Shown: piece by piece, positions 17,574-27,157 of the stretch
Layout: every line of letters starts with the position of its first letter
Numbering within the stretch: the first letter of the stretch is position 1
Origin: an uncultured Blautia sp.
GTDB taxonomy: Bacteria; Bacillota; Clostridia; Lachnospirales; Lachnospiraceae
Assembly: GCA_937900135.1 (NCBI GenBank)
Contig: CALCDJ010000059.1
Location: forward strand, 36,380-100,379
Length of the DNA stretch: 64,000 nucleotides
Direction: 5' to 3'
The notes under the pieces: model-generated
What the model was told of the DNA's origin: nothing
What the model saw: the letters and a program-made list of their open reading frames with translations, nothing else
Database searches by the model: none
Position numbers and translations under genes: made by a program

Positions 17574-17942
17574 TTACTGGCAGGAATCTCCAGCTTCTTC
17601 TGCTTTTCTGGCATTTTCCAGAATCAAGTCAAAAGCCTGTGCTGCCTTCTCGTATTCGCTGTCGTCTTCGATATTTGCTAACATCGGATCTCCGTCAGGA
17701 GTACGGGAAAAGGTATAAAGAAATACTTCTCCGTCATGATTTTCGCCGTTTTCGTCCAATGGGAGAAGGGCGATATATTCTTTTTGCTCTACCGGGAAAA
17801 TGGTAAGGATGGCACATTCTACCTCAGTATCATCTTCCATGGTCAGAGTTATGGTACGATGTTCTTCTGCACTGGAGCTGCATCCGCTGCAGGATGCACA
17901 GTCGCTTGGGCTGCAGGAACCATTCTTGAATTCTTCACTCAT
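17574..17942 (-). CDS. DUF1292 family protein with Cys-rich N-terminus
   Basis: 122 residues; the start at 17942 is chosen because longer frames add an unlikely basic segment. The C-terminal 85 residues fit DUF1292 (ITLTMEDDTEVECAILTIFPVEQKEYIALLPL then a Glu/Asp-rich region and YEKAAQAFDLIL), a family of unknown function common in Bacillota. Ahead of it is a Cys cluster, C10-x4-C15-x2-C18-x2-C21, within a Ser-rich stretch, which could bind metal or form disulphides. It is convergent with fabV and divergent from xth. No biochemical role is claimed. Confidence 0.8.
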   Translation of the reverse strand: MSEEFKNGSCSPSDCASCSGCSSSAEEHRTITLTMEDDTEVECAILTIFPVEQKEYIALLPLDENGENHDGEVFLYTFSRTPDGDPMLANIEDDSEYEKAAQAFDLILENARKAEEAGDSCQ

Positions 17943-18067
17943 AGATTTATCCTCACTTTTTTTGTTGATATTTCTCTTTATTCTAACAGAAAATACATCT
18001 GATTGCAACGCTAAGGCGAAGAGATGAGGAAGTTTCTTCTTCCCTTTGGAAAAAGAGAAAAATACCT

Positions 18068-18096
18068 TTTTTATTGTAGGCAAAACATGTTATAAT
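18068..18096 (+). promoter_or_regulatory. Promoter of exonuclease III gene (extended -10)
   Basis: Perfect TATAAT at 18091-18096 with extended TGT at 18088-18090; the -35 region is only a T-rich stretch (TTTTTA). About 27 bases lie between the expected start and the ATG. Confidence 0.62.
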
Positions 18097-18129
18097 GAAC
18101 CATACGAGAACAGCAACAAGGAGAAGAAA

Positions 18130-18888
18130 ATGAGACTGATTTCATGGAATGTAAATGGAATTCGGGCGTGTCTGACCAAGGGTTTTGAAGAACAGTTCAG
18201 ACAGCTGGATGCAGATATTTTCTGCCTGCAGGAGACGAAATGCCAGGCAGGTCAGGTGAAACTGGAACTTCCGGGATATTACCAGTATTGGAATTATGCC
18301 AATCGAAAAGGCTATTCCGGGACTGCGGTATTTACAAAAAAAGAGCCGTTGTCTGTAAAAAATGGAATAGGGCTCGAGGAACATGACAAGGAAGGTCGTG
18401 TGATCACCCTGGAATTTGAAGATTTTTATTTTGTCACAGTGTATACGCCAAATTCCCAAAGTGAATTGCGCCGTCTTTCTTACCGGATGGAATGGGAACG
18501 GGATTTTCTCAATTACCTTCTGACTCTTCAGGAGACAAAACCGGTGATCTGTGCCGGAGACATGAATGTGGCACATCAGGAAATCGACCTGAAAAATCCA
18601 AAAACCAATCGAAACAATCCAGGTTTTACCGATGAGGAGAGAGCCTGCTTTGGAAAGATGCTGGAACAGGGATTTATCGACACATTCCGCTATTTTTATC
18701 CAGATCAGACAGAGAGTTATTCCTGGTGGTCTTATCGGTTTAAAGCACGAGAAAAGAATGCAGGATGGAGAATTGATTATTTTATTACATCCGGCGCTTT
18801 GAAGGAATTCCTGACAGACGCAAAGATCCATACCGAAATCTTCGGTTCTGATCATTGCCCGGTGGAATTAGAAATCCGATTATCATGA
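18130..18888 (+). CDS. xth: Exodeoxyribonuclease III (AP endonuclease)
   Basis: Base-excision repair enzyme that nicks at abasic sites. The 252-residue EEP-fold protein starts MRLISWNVNGIRACLTKGF, with catalytic/metal residues visible in CLQETKCQ (Glu near 35), GDMNVAHQEIDLKNPK (Asp-x-Asn) and the terminal SDHCPVELEI. The ATG at 18130 follows AAGGAGAAGA. The stop overlaps an in-frame ATG of the next gene, but that gene most likely starts 24 bases later. Confidence 0.94.
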   Translation: MRLISWNVNGIRACLTKGFEEQFRQLDADIFCLQETKCQAGQVKLELPGYYQYWNYANRKGYSGTAVFTKKEPLSVKNGIGLEEHDKEGRVITLEFEDFYFVTVYTPNSQSELRRLSYRMEWERDFLNYLLTLQETKPVICAGDMNVAHQEIDLKNPKTNRNNPGFTDEERACFGKMLEQGFIDTFRYFYPDQTESYSWWSYRFKAREKNAGWRIDYFITSGALKEFLTDAKIHTEIFGSDHCPVELEIRLS

Positions 18889-18908
18889 AAAGGGAAGGAG
18901 GGCGTGTT

Positions 18909-20771
18909 ATGCCAAGCCCAAAGAAGCCCTGTGTATTGCAGGGATATCCGTGGTTTCCTGGAGGAAACCGTTTTAAGGATGGCTATAATTTTGCAGTGGA
19001 AGTGCCTAAAGATGCCCAGGCGTCCCTGCTTTTATATCATAAAAAGGCAAAAACTCCATCCATGGAAATTCCATTTCAGGAAAAAGACAGGATCGGAGAT
19101 GTCTGTGCCGTATTTCTGAAGGATTTTTCACCGGAGGAATATGAATATAATTACCGGATCAATGGAGAAGTGGTGCAGGATACGTATGCGTACCGCATTT
19201 ACGGAAGGGACCACTTTGGACAGGAGGCCGGGGAGGAAGAACACAGGGTACGCTGTGGTCTGCCTTCCTCGAAGGAATATGACTGGGAAGAGGATGAACA
19301 TCCGATGCTTTCCTATGAGGAGATGATCCTCTATAAAGTTCATGTGCGTGGTTATACCAAACAGTGCAAAAATATGGGAAAGAAGAAGGGGACTTTTGCC
19401 GGACTGATGGAAATGATCCCCTATTGGAAAGAGTTAGGGGTCAATGCCATTGAATTGATGCCTGCTTATGAATTTGAAGAGCGGGCGCTCCCACAGAAGA
19501 ACAGCGGTCTGATCACAGAAAAGAGAACCGCGGATAAAGTGAATTTCTGGGGCTATGTTCCAGGTTATTATTTTGCACCTAAGGCTTCTTATTGTGCTGG
19601 AAAGGAACCGGAAAACGAGGTAAGGGATCTGATAAAGGCATTGCACAGAGCCGGCATGGAATGCATTATGGAAATGTATTTTCCGGAAACAGTCAACCCT
19701 TCCATGGCGCTCAAGGCAGTACAGTTCTGGAAGCTGTATTATCATGTGGATGGTTTCCATCTGGTGGGAGAGGGGGCGCCGGTAGATCTGATCGCTTGCG
19801 ATCCTCTTCTTCGTGGAACCAAGATTTTTGCGGGAGGTTTTTCCTCGGATCTTCTGAGAAAAAGAGGAGAACAGGGCCATCGCAATCTTGCGGAATACCA
19901 TCCGGGCTTTTTGCAGGATATGCGTCGATTCCTCAAAAGTGATGAGGATACGGTTTCCGGCGCTGCTTATCGGATCAAACGAAATCCGCAGAGTTTTGCA
20001 GTAGTAAATTATATGGCCAGTCAGGATGGATTTACCCTGGCGGATACGGTAACTTATACGTATAAGCACAATGAGGCCAATGGAGAGGATAATCAGGACG
20101 GAAGCAGTTACAATTTTTCCTGGAACTGCGGCATAGAAGGCCCCAGCCGGAAACTGGCCATTCGTCAGATCCGGGATCGGCAGCTTAGAAATGCCGTTCT
20201 TATGGTACTTCTAAGCCAGGGAGTTCCTATGCTTTACGGTGGAGATGAGTTCGGAAATTCGCAGGAAGGAAACAACAACGCCTACTGTCAGGACAACCCC
20301 ATCGGTTGGATCGACTGGAAGGGTCTGAAAAAAAATCAATGGCTCAAAAATTTTGTGGAAGCTGCGATTGCGTTTCGCAGGGAGCACCCCATCCTCCATA
20401 TGCCGGAGGAACTTCGCGGCGTAGACTATCAGGCCAAGGGGTATCCGGATATTTCTTTTCATGGGGAAAGAGCCTGGTATTGTACCCAGGATAATACCTG
20501 CCGTCTTCTGGGAGTCATGTACTGTGGCGCCTATGCACAGAAAGCAAACGGAGAAGCCGATGATCTGATCTATGTAGGGTATAATTTTCACTGGGAAGCC
20601 AGAACCATTGCTCTTCCTAACCTTATGGAAGGGATGAAATGGAAAAAAATAGAAGATACTTCTGATGGAGAGGAGGCCCATTTCTTTGTGGAGCAGGAAG
20701 AAACCTACGAAAAATCCATAGAGATCGGTCCGAGAACCATTGTGGTATTGATAGGAAAACAGGAGGCGTAA
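18909..20771 (+). CDS. GH13/isoamylase-like protein lacking the catalytic residues (putative pseudoenzyme)
   Basis: 620 residues with the layout of glycogen debranching enzymes: an N-terminal CBM48-like beta domain (about 10-100), a TIM-barrel amylase-like region (about 135-500) and a C-terminal beta domain. Family landmarks remain: MILYKVHVRGYT near 139, GVNAIELMPAYEF near 177, VPMLYGGDEFGNSQEGNNNAYCQDNPIGWIDW near 439. But the four GH13 motifs are altered: motif I is IMEMYFPET, motif II is VDGFHLVGEG so the nucleophile Asp is Val286 and the Arg is His284, motif III has Gly309 in place of the acid Glu, and motif IV is SQDGF (His to Gln). Hydrolase activity is therefore unlikely; a carbohydrate-binding or regulatory role is possible. 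The start at 18909 follows GGAGGG. Confidence 0.8.
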   Translation: MPSPKKPCVLQGYPWFPGGNRFKDGYNFAVEVPKDAQASLLLYHKKAKTPSMEIPFQEKDRIGDVCAVFLKDFSPEEYEYNYRINGEVVQDTYAYRIYGRDHFGQEAGEEEHRVRCGLPSSKEYDWEEDEHPMLSYEEMILYKVHVRGYTKQCKNMGKKKGTFAGLMEMIPYWKELGVNAIELMPAYEFEERALPQKNSGLITEKRTADKVNFWGYVPGYYFAPKASYCAGKEPENEVRDLIKALHRAGMECIMEMYFPETVNPSMALKAVQFWKLYYHVDGFHLVGEGAPVDLIACDPLLRGTKIFAGGFSSDLLRKRGEQGHRNLAEYHPGFLQDMRRFLKSDEDTVSGAAYRIKRNPQSFAVVNYMASQDGFTLADTVTYTYKHNEANGEDNQDGSSYNFSWNCGIEGPSRKLAIRQIRDRQLRNAVLMVLLSQGVPMLYGGDEFGNSQEGNNNAYCQDNPIGWIDWKGLKKNQWLKNFVEAAIAFRREHPILHMPEELRGVDYQAKGYPDISFHGERAWYCTQDNTCRLLGVMYCGAYAQKANGEADDLIYVGYNFHWEARTIALPNLMEGMKWKKIEDTSDGEEAHFFVEQEETYEKSIEIGPRTIVVLIGKQEA

Positions 20772-20774
20772 AAG

Positions 20775-21311
20775 ATGCACCCATGGCTGCATTTTAAAAC
20801 AATCACAAAGCATAAACTTATGGTCATGAAATATTGTTTCCGCATCGGGCTGTATAAGCAGGGGCTGCTTCATGACCTGTCCAAATATTCTCCTGTGGAG
20901 TTTCTGGTGGGCTGTAAATATTACCAGGGAACAAGAAGTCCCAACAATGCAGAGCGTGAGGCTACTGGCGTTTCCCGTTCCTGGCTGCATCATAAGGGAC
21001 GGAATAAACATCATTTTGAACATTGGGTAGATTATTCTCTGGACCCGGAGCATGTGATCATGGGAGCGCAGATGCCAAGAAACTATGTGGCAGAGATGGT
21101 AATGGATCGGATCAGTGCGTCCAGAACTTATTTAGGAGACAGCTATACAGAGAAGGAACCGTTGAAATACTTCATGAAAAGTAAGGAACGTCTGTGGTTT
21201 ATCCATCCACAGACCAAGAAAGAGCTGGAAGCGCTGCTGCGTATTCTGGCAGATCATGGAGAAGAAAAAACATTGCGTTACATTAAGCACGTGTACCTCA
21301 AAAAAAGGTAG
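20775..21311 (+). CDS. DUF5662 family protein
   Basis: 178-residue protein of a family I recognise as DUF5662, function unknown. It is rich in conserved His/Asp: HDLSKYSPVEF near 33, WLHHKGRNKHHFEHWVDY near 70, and a MPRNYVAEMVMDRISASRTYLG segment, a pattern reminiscent of HD-type metal phosphohydrolases. It follows the GH13-like gene by only 3 bases with AACAGGAGG as ribosome site, so they are co-transcribed. No signal peptide or membrane segment. Confidence 0.75.
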   Translation: MHPWLHFKTITKHKLMVMKYCFRIGLYKQGLLHDLSKYSPVEFLVGCKYYQGTRSPNNAEREATGVSRSWLHHKGRNKHHFEHWVDYSLDPEHVIMGAQMPRNYVAEMVMDRISASRTYLGDSYTEKEPLKYFMKSKERLWFIHPQTKKELEALLRILADHGEEKTLRYIKHVYLKKR

Positions 21312-21356
21312 CGTCCGTATATAAGGCGTGTTGCCACAGATACACCGACGCGAAAG

Positions 21357-21392
21357 AAGAAAAAGAACAGTTACGGCTGTTCTTTTTCTTTT
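21357..21392 (+). terminator. Intrinsic terminator after the DUF5662 gene
   Basis: A 14-bp stem (21357-21370 with 21377-21390), loop TTACGG, the 3' arm itself T-rich. Confidence 0.85.
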
Positions 21393-21397
21393 GAATT

Positions 21398-21406
21398 TGC
21401 TATAAT
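21398..21406 (+). promoter_or_regulatory. Extended -10 promoter of glf
   Basis: TGC followed directly by TATAAT at 21401-21406, immediately after the preceding terminator; no good -35 is seen. Confidence 0.6.
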
Positions 21407-21469
21407 AGTAGAACCAGTACAACAAATATAAATGAATTCGTTGTACCAGAAGAAAGAAGGTGTCTCAAA

Positions 21470-22585
21470 ATGAAAAAATATGATTATCTGATCGTGGGCG
21501 CCGGTCTGTTTGGCGCTGTATTTGCACATGAGGCGGCAAAATGCAATAAGACCTGTCTGGTTATTGATAAAAGAGACCACATAGGAGGAAATATTTATAC
21601 AGAAGAGATTGAGGGAATCCAGGTTCATCGTTATGGAGCCCATATTTTTCATACTTCCAGAAAGCGAGTATGGGATTATATCAATCAGTTTGCAGAATTT
21701 AATCACTTTGTAAACTCTCCCATCGCGATTTATAAAGATGAGCTTTATAACCTCCCTTTTAATATGAATACCTTCCATCAGCTTTGGGGCGTTCAGACTC
21801 CTGCCCAGGCCAAGGCTAAGATCCAGGAGCAGATCAGCCGGATGCATATCACCCATCCCAAGAATCTGGAGGAGCAGGCTCTGGCGCTGGTAGGTCAGGA
21901 CGTTTATGAGAAACTGATTGAGGGATACACCAGAAAACAGTGGGGCAGGGAATGCAAGGATCTGCCATCCTTTATCATTAAGCGCCTGCCTTTGCGGTAT
22001 ACCTATGACAACAATTACTTTAAAGATCCGTATCAGGGAATCCCCAAGGGCGGTTACACCAGAATCATAAAGAAACTGTTAGAAGGAGTGCAGGTTGTTC
22101 TGAATACAGATTTCTTTGCCAACCGGGAGGAACTTTCCGTCCAGGCAGACAAGATTCTGTTTACCGGAATGATTGATGCATTCTACGATTACTGCTATGG
22201 AGAACTGGATTATCGTTCTCTGCGCTTTGAAACAGAAGTGCTGGATATGGCCAACTACCAGGGCAATGCGGTGGTAAATTACACTGACTATGAGGTTCCT
22301 TATACAAGAATCATTGAGCACAAGCATTTTGAATTCGGCACCCAGCCAAAGACTGTGATCACAAGAGAATATTCTGCGGACTGGAAGCCGGGAGCAGAGC
22401 CATATTATCCCATCAACGACCCAAGGAATGACGAACTGTTTGGCAAATACGAACGTCGTGCCCTGGAAGAAAAAAATGTCCTGTTTGGCGGACGTCTGGG
22501 CATGTATCGTTACATGGATATGGATCAGATCATTGAAGAAGCGCTGAATATGGCGGAAACAGAGCTTACCTACGAGGAGCCGTAA
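21470..22585 (+). CDS. glf: UDP-galactopyranose mutase
   Basis: Flavoenzyme interconverting UDP-galactopyranose and UDP-galactofuranose, the donor for Galf in surface glycans. The 371 residues open with an FAD Rossmann motif YLIVGAGLFGAVFAHEA and include HIGGNIYTEEI, VHRYGAHIFHTS (substrate-site region), YTRKQWG and the C-terminal GRLGMYRYMDMDQII. Full length. It has its own promoter and is followed 18 bases later by a hypothetical gene; no other glycan-synthesis genes are adjacent. Confidence 0.95.
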   Translation: MKKYDYLIVGAGLFGAVFAHEAAKCNKTCLVIDKRDHIGGNIYTEEIEGIQVHRYGAHIFHTSRKRVWDYINQFAEFNHFVNSPIAIYKDELYNLPFNMNTFHQLWGVQTPAQAKAKIQEQISRMHITHPKNLEEQALALVGQDVYEKLIEGYTRKQWGRECKDLPSFIIKRLPLRYTYDNNYFKDPYQGIPKGGYTRIIKKLLEGVQVVLNTDFFANREELSVQADKILFTGMIDAFYDYCYGELDYRSLRFETEVLDMANYQGNAVVNYTDYEVPYTRIIEHKHFEFGTQPKTVITREYSADWKPGAEPYYPINDPRNDELFGKYERRALEEKNVLFGGRLGMYRYMDMDQIIEEALNMAETELTYEEP

Positions 22586-22603
22586 AAAAGGAGAAAAACA
22601 TTT

Positions 22604-23191
22604 ATGGATACACCAATTATAGCAAAGTATTACCGGGAAGATGATGCCATGAAGCGTCTGGCGCTTCTGGAAAAATCCATTGCAGAGGGAGAAGAACCGG
22701 AGAAGAATGCCATTCGTAAGGAATTGTGGAACCTTCGTTATCAGGATAAGGGAGAGCGCAATGGCCTGGATCGTGCAGATGGATATCTGGGACTTTGGAT
22801 GGCAATGGAATTTAATAAGAATGCAGACAAACGTCTCTTTGGCAAAAAACACGCCAAAAAAGAGATTCAGAAGATTTTGGACAAGCTGAAATTCAGGGAA
22901 TACCAGGAAAAAAGCCCCATTCATGAGGAACTGCTTTACCGGGAATGCTGCCATATGGTAGATCTTTATGTCCGGCTTTGCGCACGGGACAAAAGCTATA
23001 ATTCCGCTTTTTGCGGAATCGTTCGGATCAGTGAGGAAAAATCCAGAAACAAAGTACAGAGAGATATTCTTGAAATGGGAGAGAAACTCCCTAAGATCCT
23101 GGAAATGGAAAAAGAACTGGAAATAGTGAGCCGTGCGGCAAAGGAGGTCTATGATCTTCACTTTTCCCAGGAAGACCTTCTAACAGAATAG
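22604..23191 (+). CDS. Hypothetical protein, possibly DUF6553
   Basis: 195-residue soluble, mostly alpha-helical, charged protein (Lys/Glu-rich) with no signal peptide or obvious catalytic motif. Notable segments are LRYQDKGERNGLDRADGYLGLWMAMEF in the middle and a Cys-containing LLYRECCHMVDLYVRLCARD. It resembles short Lachnospiraceae proteins that I believe are filed as DUF6553; that label is from memory and uncertain. It sits 18 bases after glf with a weak AAAAAGGAG site, so it is probably in the glf transcript. Confidence 0.6.
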   Translation: MDTPIIAKYYREDDAMKRLALLEKSIAEGEEPEKNAIRKELWNLRYQDKGERNGLDRADGYLGLWMAMEFNKNADKRLFGKKHAKKEIQKILDKLKFREYQEKSPIHEELLYRECCHMVDLYVRLCARDKSYNSAFCGIVRISEEKSRNKVQRDILEMGEKLPKILEMEKELEIVSRAAKEVYDLHFSQEDLLTE

Positions 23192-23254
23192 GAAAAGCAT
23201 TGTATACAGAAATAAAAATAGTCGCAAACTATAAGAAAAAAGCTGGAGGAAAGA

Positions 23255-26179
23255 ATGAAAAAAGAAATTCTGTCTGCATATGAAATCATAAAAGAAGAAA
23301 AGTTAACAGATATCCATTCCGTGGGCTGGCTGCTTCGTCACAAAAAGACAGGAGCCAATGTCATGCTCATTGAAAACGAGGATGAAAATAAAGTGTTCAA
23401 CATTGCCTTTCGTACTCCGCCTAAGGATAGCACAGGGGTAGCGCACATTCTGGAGCACAGTGTACTCTGTGGTTCCGAAAAGTTCCCTCTGAAAGATCCT
23501 TTTGTGGAACTGGTGAAGGGCTCCCTGAACACTTTTTTGAATGCCATGACGTATCCGGACAAGACCTGCTATCCCGTGGCAAGCTGCAATGATCAGGATT
23601 TTCAGAATCTGATGCACGTATATCTGGATGCGGTATTTTTCCCAAATATTTATAAAAAAGAAGAGATTTTCCGCCAGGAAGGCTGGAGTTATCACCTGGA
23701 AGCACCAGAAGGTCCTCTGACCTATAACGGTGTGGTATACAATGAAATGAAGGGAGCTTTTTCCTCTCCGGATGAGGTGTTGGAAAGAGAAATCATGAAT
23801 TCTCTGTTCCCGGACAGCCCTTATGGCTGCGAGTCCGGAGGAAACCCGGAGAACATTCCGGATCTTACCTATGAAGAGTTTCTGGAATTTCATCATAAAT
23901 ATTACCATCCTTCTAACAGCTTTATTTATCTGTATGGAAAGATGGATATGGCCGAAAAACTGGTATTTTTGGATGAAGAGTATTTCTCCAGATTTGACTG
24001 TCTGGAGGTGGATTCCAAAATTAAAAAACAGGAGGCATTTGCACAGTGCCGGGATCTGACATTGACGTATCCGGTGTCTGAAACAGAAGGAGAGAGCGAT
24101 AATACCTATCTTTCCTACAACATGGTGACAGGAGATGCCATGGATGATACACAGTGTATGGCTTTTGAAGTGTTGGATTACGCTCTTTTGAGCGCTCCTG
24201 GCGCCCCGTTGAAGCAGGCTCTTCTGGATGAAAAAATTGGAAAAGATGTGTATGGTTCCTTTGATGATGGAATTTACCAGCCCTATTTCAATGTAGTGGT
24301 GAAGGGTTCCAATCCAGACAAAAAAGAAGCCTTTGTGTCCATTATCCGCAAGGTTCTTTCAGACATTGTTGAGAAGGGAATGGACCACAAAGCTCTGGAA
24401 GCAGGAATCAACTATATGGAGTTCCGTTATCGTGAGGCTGATTTTGCTTCTTATCCCAAGGGACTGATGTATGGACTGGATATCCTGGGAACCTGGCTGT
24501 ACGAAGAGGGTGATCCCTTTGCCCAGGTGAAACAGCTTCAGGTATTTGAAGAACTTCGCAAGGCCATGGACCAGGGATATTTTGAATCACTGATTAAAAA
24601 GTATCTTCTTGAGAATCCCCATGGCTCCATTCTTACCCTGGTTCCGGAATCCGGACTGGCGGCAAAAAGAGAAAAAGCGCTGGAGGAAAAACTGGAAGCC
24701 TATCGTGCTTCCCTTTGTCAGGAAGAGTTACAGAATCTGGTGGATCGCACCAGGGCTCTGGAAGAATATCAGGAAGCAGAGGAAGATCCAAAAGCCCTTG
24801 GCTGCATCCCCATGTTAAGACGAGAAGATATCAAAAAAGAAGCTCAGCATTTTACCAATGAACCCCTTATGGTGGAGGACAGTCTGTTCCTTTATCATGA
24901 TGTGTGTACCAATGGAATTGGTTACGTGGATGTGATGTTTGACGTCTGCCAGTTAGAGCCGGAACTGGTTCCGTATCTGGGACTTCTAAAATCCGTTCTG
25001 GCTTATGTGGATACCGAAAAATACATGTATGGGGAATTGTTTAATGAGATCAATGCCAATACAGGAGGAATCCAGTGCGGAGTTGAGGTATTTGAAAAAG
25101 CAGAGACAGAAGGGGAATTCCAGGCGATGTTTTCCATCAGAGGAAAAGCGCTGTATTCCAGAATGGATTTCCTTTTTGAAATGATGGAGGAGATTCTGAA
25201 TACTTCAAAGGTGGAGGATACCAAGCGTCTCTATGAGATCATTGCCCAGGTAAAATCAAGAGCCCAGGCAAATCTGGTAAGCGCCGGCCATTCCACAGCT
25301 GTGCTCCGGGCAACTTCCTATGATTCTCCTATGGCATATTTCCAGGATGCTATGGCAGGCATCCGCTATTATCAGTTTATTGAAGCGTTGGAACGTGATT
25401 TTGACGAGAAAAAAGAAGAAACGGTAAGCACCTTAAAGAGGGTAATGAAGGAAATCCTTTCCAGAGAAGGCTTCTCCATCAGTTATACCGGAGAAAGAGA
25501 ATCCTTATCTCAGGTGAAGGAATTAAGTGTAAAACTGAAAAACTGTATGCAGGGAAGCAAAAAAGAGAGCAGAAAAGAGCTTCCGGCTCTCACCGTACGA
25601 AACGAAGGTTTTACCACATCCGGACAGGTGCAGTATGTGGCGCAGACCGGAAACTTCAAAAAGAAAGGATACCGCTATACCGGCGCTCTGGATATTCTGA
25701 AGGTGGCGTTAAGCTACGATTATCTCTGGATCAATCTTCGTGTCAAAGGCGGCGCTTATGGATGTATGAGCGGGTTCCGAAGAAGCGGAGAGAGTTTCTT
25801 TGTTTCCTATCGTGATCCTAATCTTGAGAAAACCCTGGAGGTTTATCAGGGAGTTCCGGATTACATCAGAAATTTCCAGGCAGATGAACGGGAAATGACC
25901 AAGTATATCATTGGAACCATCAGCGGTAAGGATGTGCCCCGTACGCCGCAGATGCAGGGAAGCATTTCCAAAATCGCTTATTTCAGCGGTGTGACAGAAG
26001 AAATGGTACAAAGAGAGCGAGAGGAAATCCTTTACGCAACGGTAGAGGATATGCAGGCGCTGGCTCCTCTGGTAGAAGCAATCCTGTCAGATGAGAGTAT
26101 CTGTGTTGTGGGAAGCGAAAGCGCAATTGAGAAAGGAAGAAAGCTGTTTAAGGAGATTAAACCGCTGATTTCCTGTTAA
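23255..26179 (+). CDS. M16C metallopeptidase (insulinase/presequence-protease family)
   Basis: 974-residue zinc peptidase of the pitrilysin superfamily, expected to degrade peptides in the cytoplasm (no signal peptide). The inverted zinc motif HILEH is at residues 64-68, followed by SVLCGSEKFPLKDPFVEL, and the distal Glu lies in the YNEMKGAFSSPDEV region near 163-166. Four M16-type domains fit the length; KGGAYGC near 830 matches the conserved C-terminal region of the family. It stands between the glf unit and era, 22 bases before era. Confidence 0.92.
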   Translation: MKKEILSAYEIIKEEKLTDIHSVGWLLRHKKTGANVMLIENEDENKVFNIAFRTPPKDSTGVAHILEHSVLCGSEKFPLKDPFVELVKGSLNTFLNAMTYPDKTCYPVASCNDQDFQNLMHVYLDAVFFPNIYKKEEIFRQEGWSYHLEAPEGPLTYNGVVYNEMKGAFSSPDEVLEREIMNSLFPDSPYGCESGGNPENIPDLTYEEFLEFHHKYYHPSNSFIYLYGKMDMAEKLVFLDEEYFSRFDCLEVDSKIKKQEAFAQCRDLTLTYPVSETEGESDNTYLSYNMVTGDAMDDTQCMAFEVLDYALLSAPGAPLKQALLDEKIGKDVYGSFDDGIYQPYFNVVVKGSNPDKKEAFVSIIRKVLSDIVEKGMDHKALEAGINYMEFRYREADFASYPKGLMYGLDILGTWLYEEGDPFAQVKQLQVFEELRKAMDQGYFESLIKKYLLENPHGSILTLVPESGLAAKREKALEEKLEAYRASLCQEELQNLVDRTRALEEYQEAEEDPKALGCIPMLRREDIKKEAQHFTNEPLMVEDSLFLYHDVCTNGIGYVDVMFDVCQLEPELVPYLGLLKSVLAYVDTEKYMYGELFNEINANTGGIQCGVEVFEKAETEGEFQAMFSIRGKALYSRMDFLFEMMEEILNTSKVEDTKRLYEIIAQVKSRAQANLVSAGHSTAVLRATSYDSPMAYFQDAMAGIRYYQFIEALERDFDEKKEETVSTLKRVMKEILSREGFSISYTGERESLSQVKELSVKLKNCMQGSKKESRKELPALTVRNEGFTTSGQVQYVAQTGNFKKKGYRYTGALDILKVALSYDYLWINLRVKGGAYGCMSGFRRSGESFFVSYRDPNLEKTLEVYQGVPDYIRNFQADEREMTKYIIGTISGKDVPRTPQMQGSISKIAYFSGVTEEMVQREREEILYATVEDMQALAPLVEAILSDESICVVGSESAIEKGRKLFKEIKPLISC

Positions 26180-26201
26180 TGGAAGAAACGGAGAAAAATA
26201 T

Positions 26202-27110
26202 ATGAACGAGCAGTTTAAATCAGGTTTTGTGGCAATCATCGGACGTCCCAATGTGGGGAAATCCACATTGATGAATCATCTGATTGGACAGAAGATTGCC
26301 ATTACCTCCAAGAAACCTCAGACCACCAGAAACCGGATTCAGACCGTCTATACCTGTGAAAAAGGACAGATTGTTTTTCTGGATACGCCGGGAATTCATA
26401 AAGCCAAAAATAAGCTGGGAGAATACATGGTACAGGTGGCAGAACGTACGCTGAAAGATGTGGACGTGATTCTCTGGCTGGTGGAGCCCACGACTTTTAT
26501 CGGGGCCGGAGAACGCCATATTGCTGAACAGTTAAAGGGACTTCAGGTTCCTGTACTCCTGGTGATTAATAAGGTGGATACGGTAGAAAAAGAAGAGATT
26601 CTGAAATCCATTGATACCTATCGAAAGCTGTATGAATTTGATGAGATTATACCAGCCTCTGCTCTCCGGGGAAAAAATACGGAAGATATTACCGAGTGTA
26701 TTTTTAAATATCTTCCCTATGGCCCCATGTTTTATGATGAAGATACGGTTACAGACCAGCCCCAGAGACAGATTGTAGCGGAAATTATCCGGGAAAAGGC
26801 GCTTCATGCCCTGGATGCGGAAATTCCTCATGGAATTGCGGTGGCCATTGACCGTATGAAGGAACGGCCAGGTAAGAATTTTATGTATGACATTGAAGCT
26901 ACGATCATTTGTGAGCGGGATTCTCATAAGGGAATTATCATTGGCAAACAGGGCAGTATGCTGAAAAAGATCGGAAGCAATGCCAGATATGAGCTGGAAC
27001 GGATGCTGGAAGCCAAGGTTAATCTGAAACTTTGGGTAAAGGTGAAGAAGGACTGGCGCGACAGCGATTTTCTAATGAAAAACTTTGGATATGACAAGAA
27101 AGAAATCTAA
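26202..27110 (+). CDS. era: GTPase Era
   Basis: Essential GTPase that binds the 3' end of 16S rRNA and aids 30S maturation. The 302 residues show G1 GRPNVGKST (14-22), G2 region KPQTTRNRI (38-46), G3 DTPGIH (61-66), G4 NKVD (123-126), and a C-terminal KH domain with IICERDSHKGIIIGKQGSMLKKIG. Era-recO-glyS order is usual in clostridia. Full length, start supported by GGAGAAAAAT. Confidence 0.97.
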   Translation: MNEQFKSGFVAIIGRPNVGKSTLMNHLIGQKIAITSKKPQTTRNRIQTVYTCEKGQIVFLDTPGIHKAKNKLGEYMVQVAERTLKDVDVILWLVEPTTFIGAGERHIAEQLKGLQVPVLLVINKVDTVEKEEILKSIDTYRKLYEFDEIIPASALRGKNTEDITECIFKYLPYGPMFYDEDTVTDQPQRQIVAEIIREKALHALDAEIPHGIAVAIDRMKERPGKNFMYDIEATIICERDSHKGIIIGKQGSMLKKIGSNARYELERMLEAKVNLKLWVKVKKDWRDSDFLMKNFGYDKKEI

Positions 27111-27157
27111 GGAGCAGTCTGGTTTGGGCTCACCGGAGAAAAATAAAGGAAAAGTGC

